Shown piece by piece: positions 29,770-30,392 of a stretch of DNA of 30,392 bases. The DNA is from UBA6814 sp040753075 (GTDB lineage: Bacteria > Desulfobacterota > Desulfovibrionia > Desulfovibrionales > Desulfovibrionaceae). Each line of letters begins with the position of its first letter. Position 1 is the first letter of the stretch. The stretch spans positions 1-30,392 of the forward strand of contig JBFMHA010000042.1 in assembly GCA_040753075.1 (NCBI GenBank), in the 5' to 3' direction. Below the pieces are notes generated by a model, which ran no database searches, was not told where the DNA came from, and worked only from the letters and a program-made list of their open reading frames with translations. Position numbers and translations under genes: made by a program.

Positions 29770-30392
29770 CTACAGGACGGCCGCGCCCGAGGTGAGGACC
29801 AGGGCCAGGAGCACCGAGAGCTCGCCCCAGACGATGGCGCAGCCCAGGAAGTCGCCGTTCAGCCCGCCGTGCCGGCGGGCCAGGGCCGTGAGTTCGGACA
29901 GGCCGAAGATGCCCAGGAGGAGGGCCGCGGCCAGGGAGGGCGCGGGCAGGGCCCACAGGCCCGGGCCCAGGGTCAGGGCCGCGGCGGCGGCCAGCCGGCC
30001 GGGGGTGGCCCCAGGCAGGAAGGCGGCGCCCAGGCCGGGCCGGGACAGGTCCCGGTTCAGGGCCATGAGGCCCACGGCCAGGCCGCGGCCGAAGACGAAG
30101 CAGTAGCCCACGCCGGCGTACAGGCCCCAGCCCAGGCAGTGGTGCAGGAGCAGGAGCTGGCCCGACAGGCCCATGAACAGGCCCATGGCGCCGAACGCCC
30201 CGGTGCGGCTGTCCTTGAGGATCTGCCAGAAGCGCTCCCCCGTGGCCCGGCTGCCCCAGGCGTCGCACAGGTCGGCCCAGCCGTCCCAGTGCAGGCCGCG
30301 GGTGAGCCACAGGGAGCCCAGGAGCGCGAGCCAGGCCGCCGCCCAGGGGCTCCGGGGCAGCAGGCCGAGCCAGAACGGGCCGGCCAGGAGCG
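29770..30392 (-). CDS. cobS: Cobalamin synthase CobS, adenosylcobinamide-GDP ribazoletransferase (partial)
   Basis: CobS joins adenosylcobinamide-GDP with alpha-ribazole in the last steps of vitamin B12 assembly at the membrane. The reading frame runs off the right edge, so the N-terminal part is missing; about 206 of the usual 240-260 residues are visible. The conserved CobS segment LHWDGWADLCDAWGS, followed by ERFWQILKDSRTGAFGAMGL, holds the metal/substrate aspartates, and GGLNGDFLGCAIVWGEL lies near the C-terminus. Several membrane helices are present. The shorter frame from ATG 30186 is only an internal start. The gene converges on rex; other B12 genes would be beyond the window. Confidence 0.92.
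   Translation of the reverse strand, partial: LLAGPFWLGLLPRSPWAAAWLALLGSLWLTRGLHWDGWADLCDAWGSRATGERFWQILKDSRTGAFGAMGLFMGLSGQLLLLHHCLGWGLYAGVGYCFVFGRGLAVGLMALNRDLSRPGLGAAFLPGATPGRLAAAAALTLGPGLWALPAPSLAAALLLGIFGLSELTALARRHGGLNGDFLGCAIVWGELSVLLALVLTSGAAVL

Overview
The window looks like a chromosomal segment of a high-GC, anaerobic, sulfate-reducer-like deltaproteobacterium, most likely of the order Desulfovibrionales. The main reasons are the desulfoferrodoxin, rubredoxin, rubredoxin:oxygen oxidoreductase and rubrerythrin set, a c-type-heme chemoreceptor, multiheme cytochrome c, an ATP synthase split into two loci, and rex placed directly behind atpE. The atpB-atpE-rex order matches what I recall for Desulfovibrio vulgaris. 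Genus cannot be fixed without a search. Almost every gene is on the + strand; only the last, cobS, is on the - strand.

Layout. 1-4078: cell-shape genes (tail of a probable mreC, then mreD, mrdA/PBP2, rodA) and a bactofilin. 4211-10107: the F1 and stalk operon of ATP synthase (b', b, delta, alpha, gamma, beta, epsilon), closed by a strong terminator. 10199-13374: a fused pabB-pabC folate gene and glmU. 13433-16010: a ZapB-like coiled coil, zapA, the 6S RNA gene and RNase Y, again closed by a terminator. 16258-19184: a tetraheme cytochrome c, a heme-binding methyl-accepting chemotaxis protein and a PilZ protein. 19278-24927: an oxygen-defence block (perR, rubrerythrin, desulfoferrodoxin, rubredoxin, roo, cydAB). 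24961-25284: intergenic DNA carrying palindromic repeat elements. 25285-27067: a short 6-phosphogluconate dehydrogenase and a VTT-family membrane protein. 27206-28958: the rest of the Fo sector (AtpZ-like, AtpI, a, c). 29051-29701: rex. 29770-end: cobS, truncated by the window edge.

How the parts connect. The two ATP synthase loci together give a complete FoF1 enzyme, with b/b' stator subunits and two assembly-type small membrane proteins. Rex-like half-sites (TTGTGAA/TTCACAA) lie in front of both ATP synthase loci and in front of rex itself, which suggests control of energy conservation by the NADH/NAD+ ratio. The PerR block gathers peroxide removal (rubrerythrin), superoxide reduction (desulfoferrodoxin), cytosolic oxygen reduction (rubredoxin plus Roo) and membrane oxygen reduction (cytochrome bd). 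The cytochrome-MCP-PilZ group looks like a redox-taxis and motility module.

No tRNA, rRNA, CRISPR array, insertion sequence or prophage was seen. The most unusual local signals are an RNA fold that appears to bury both the ribosome binding site and start codon of the PilZ gene, the cytochrome/heme-MCP pair with an inverted repeat next to its promoter, an overlapping leader peptide at the atpZ-like gene, and a c subunit with mixed Na+/H+ ligand features. I did not find a clearly new multi-gene defence or mobile system.
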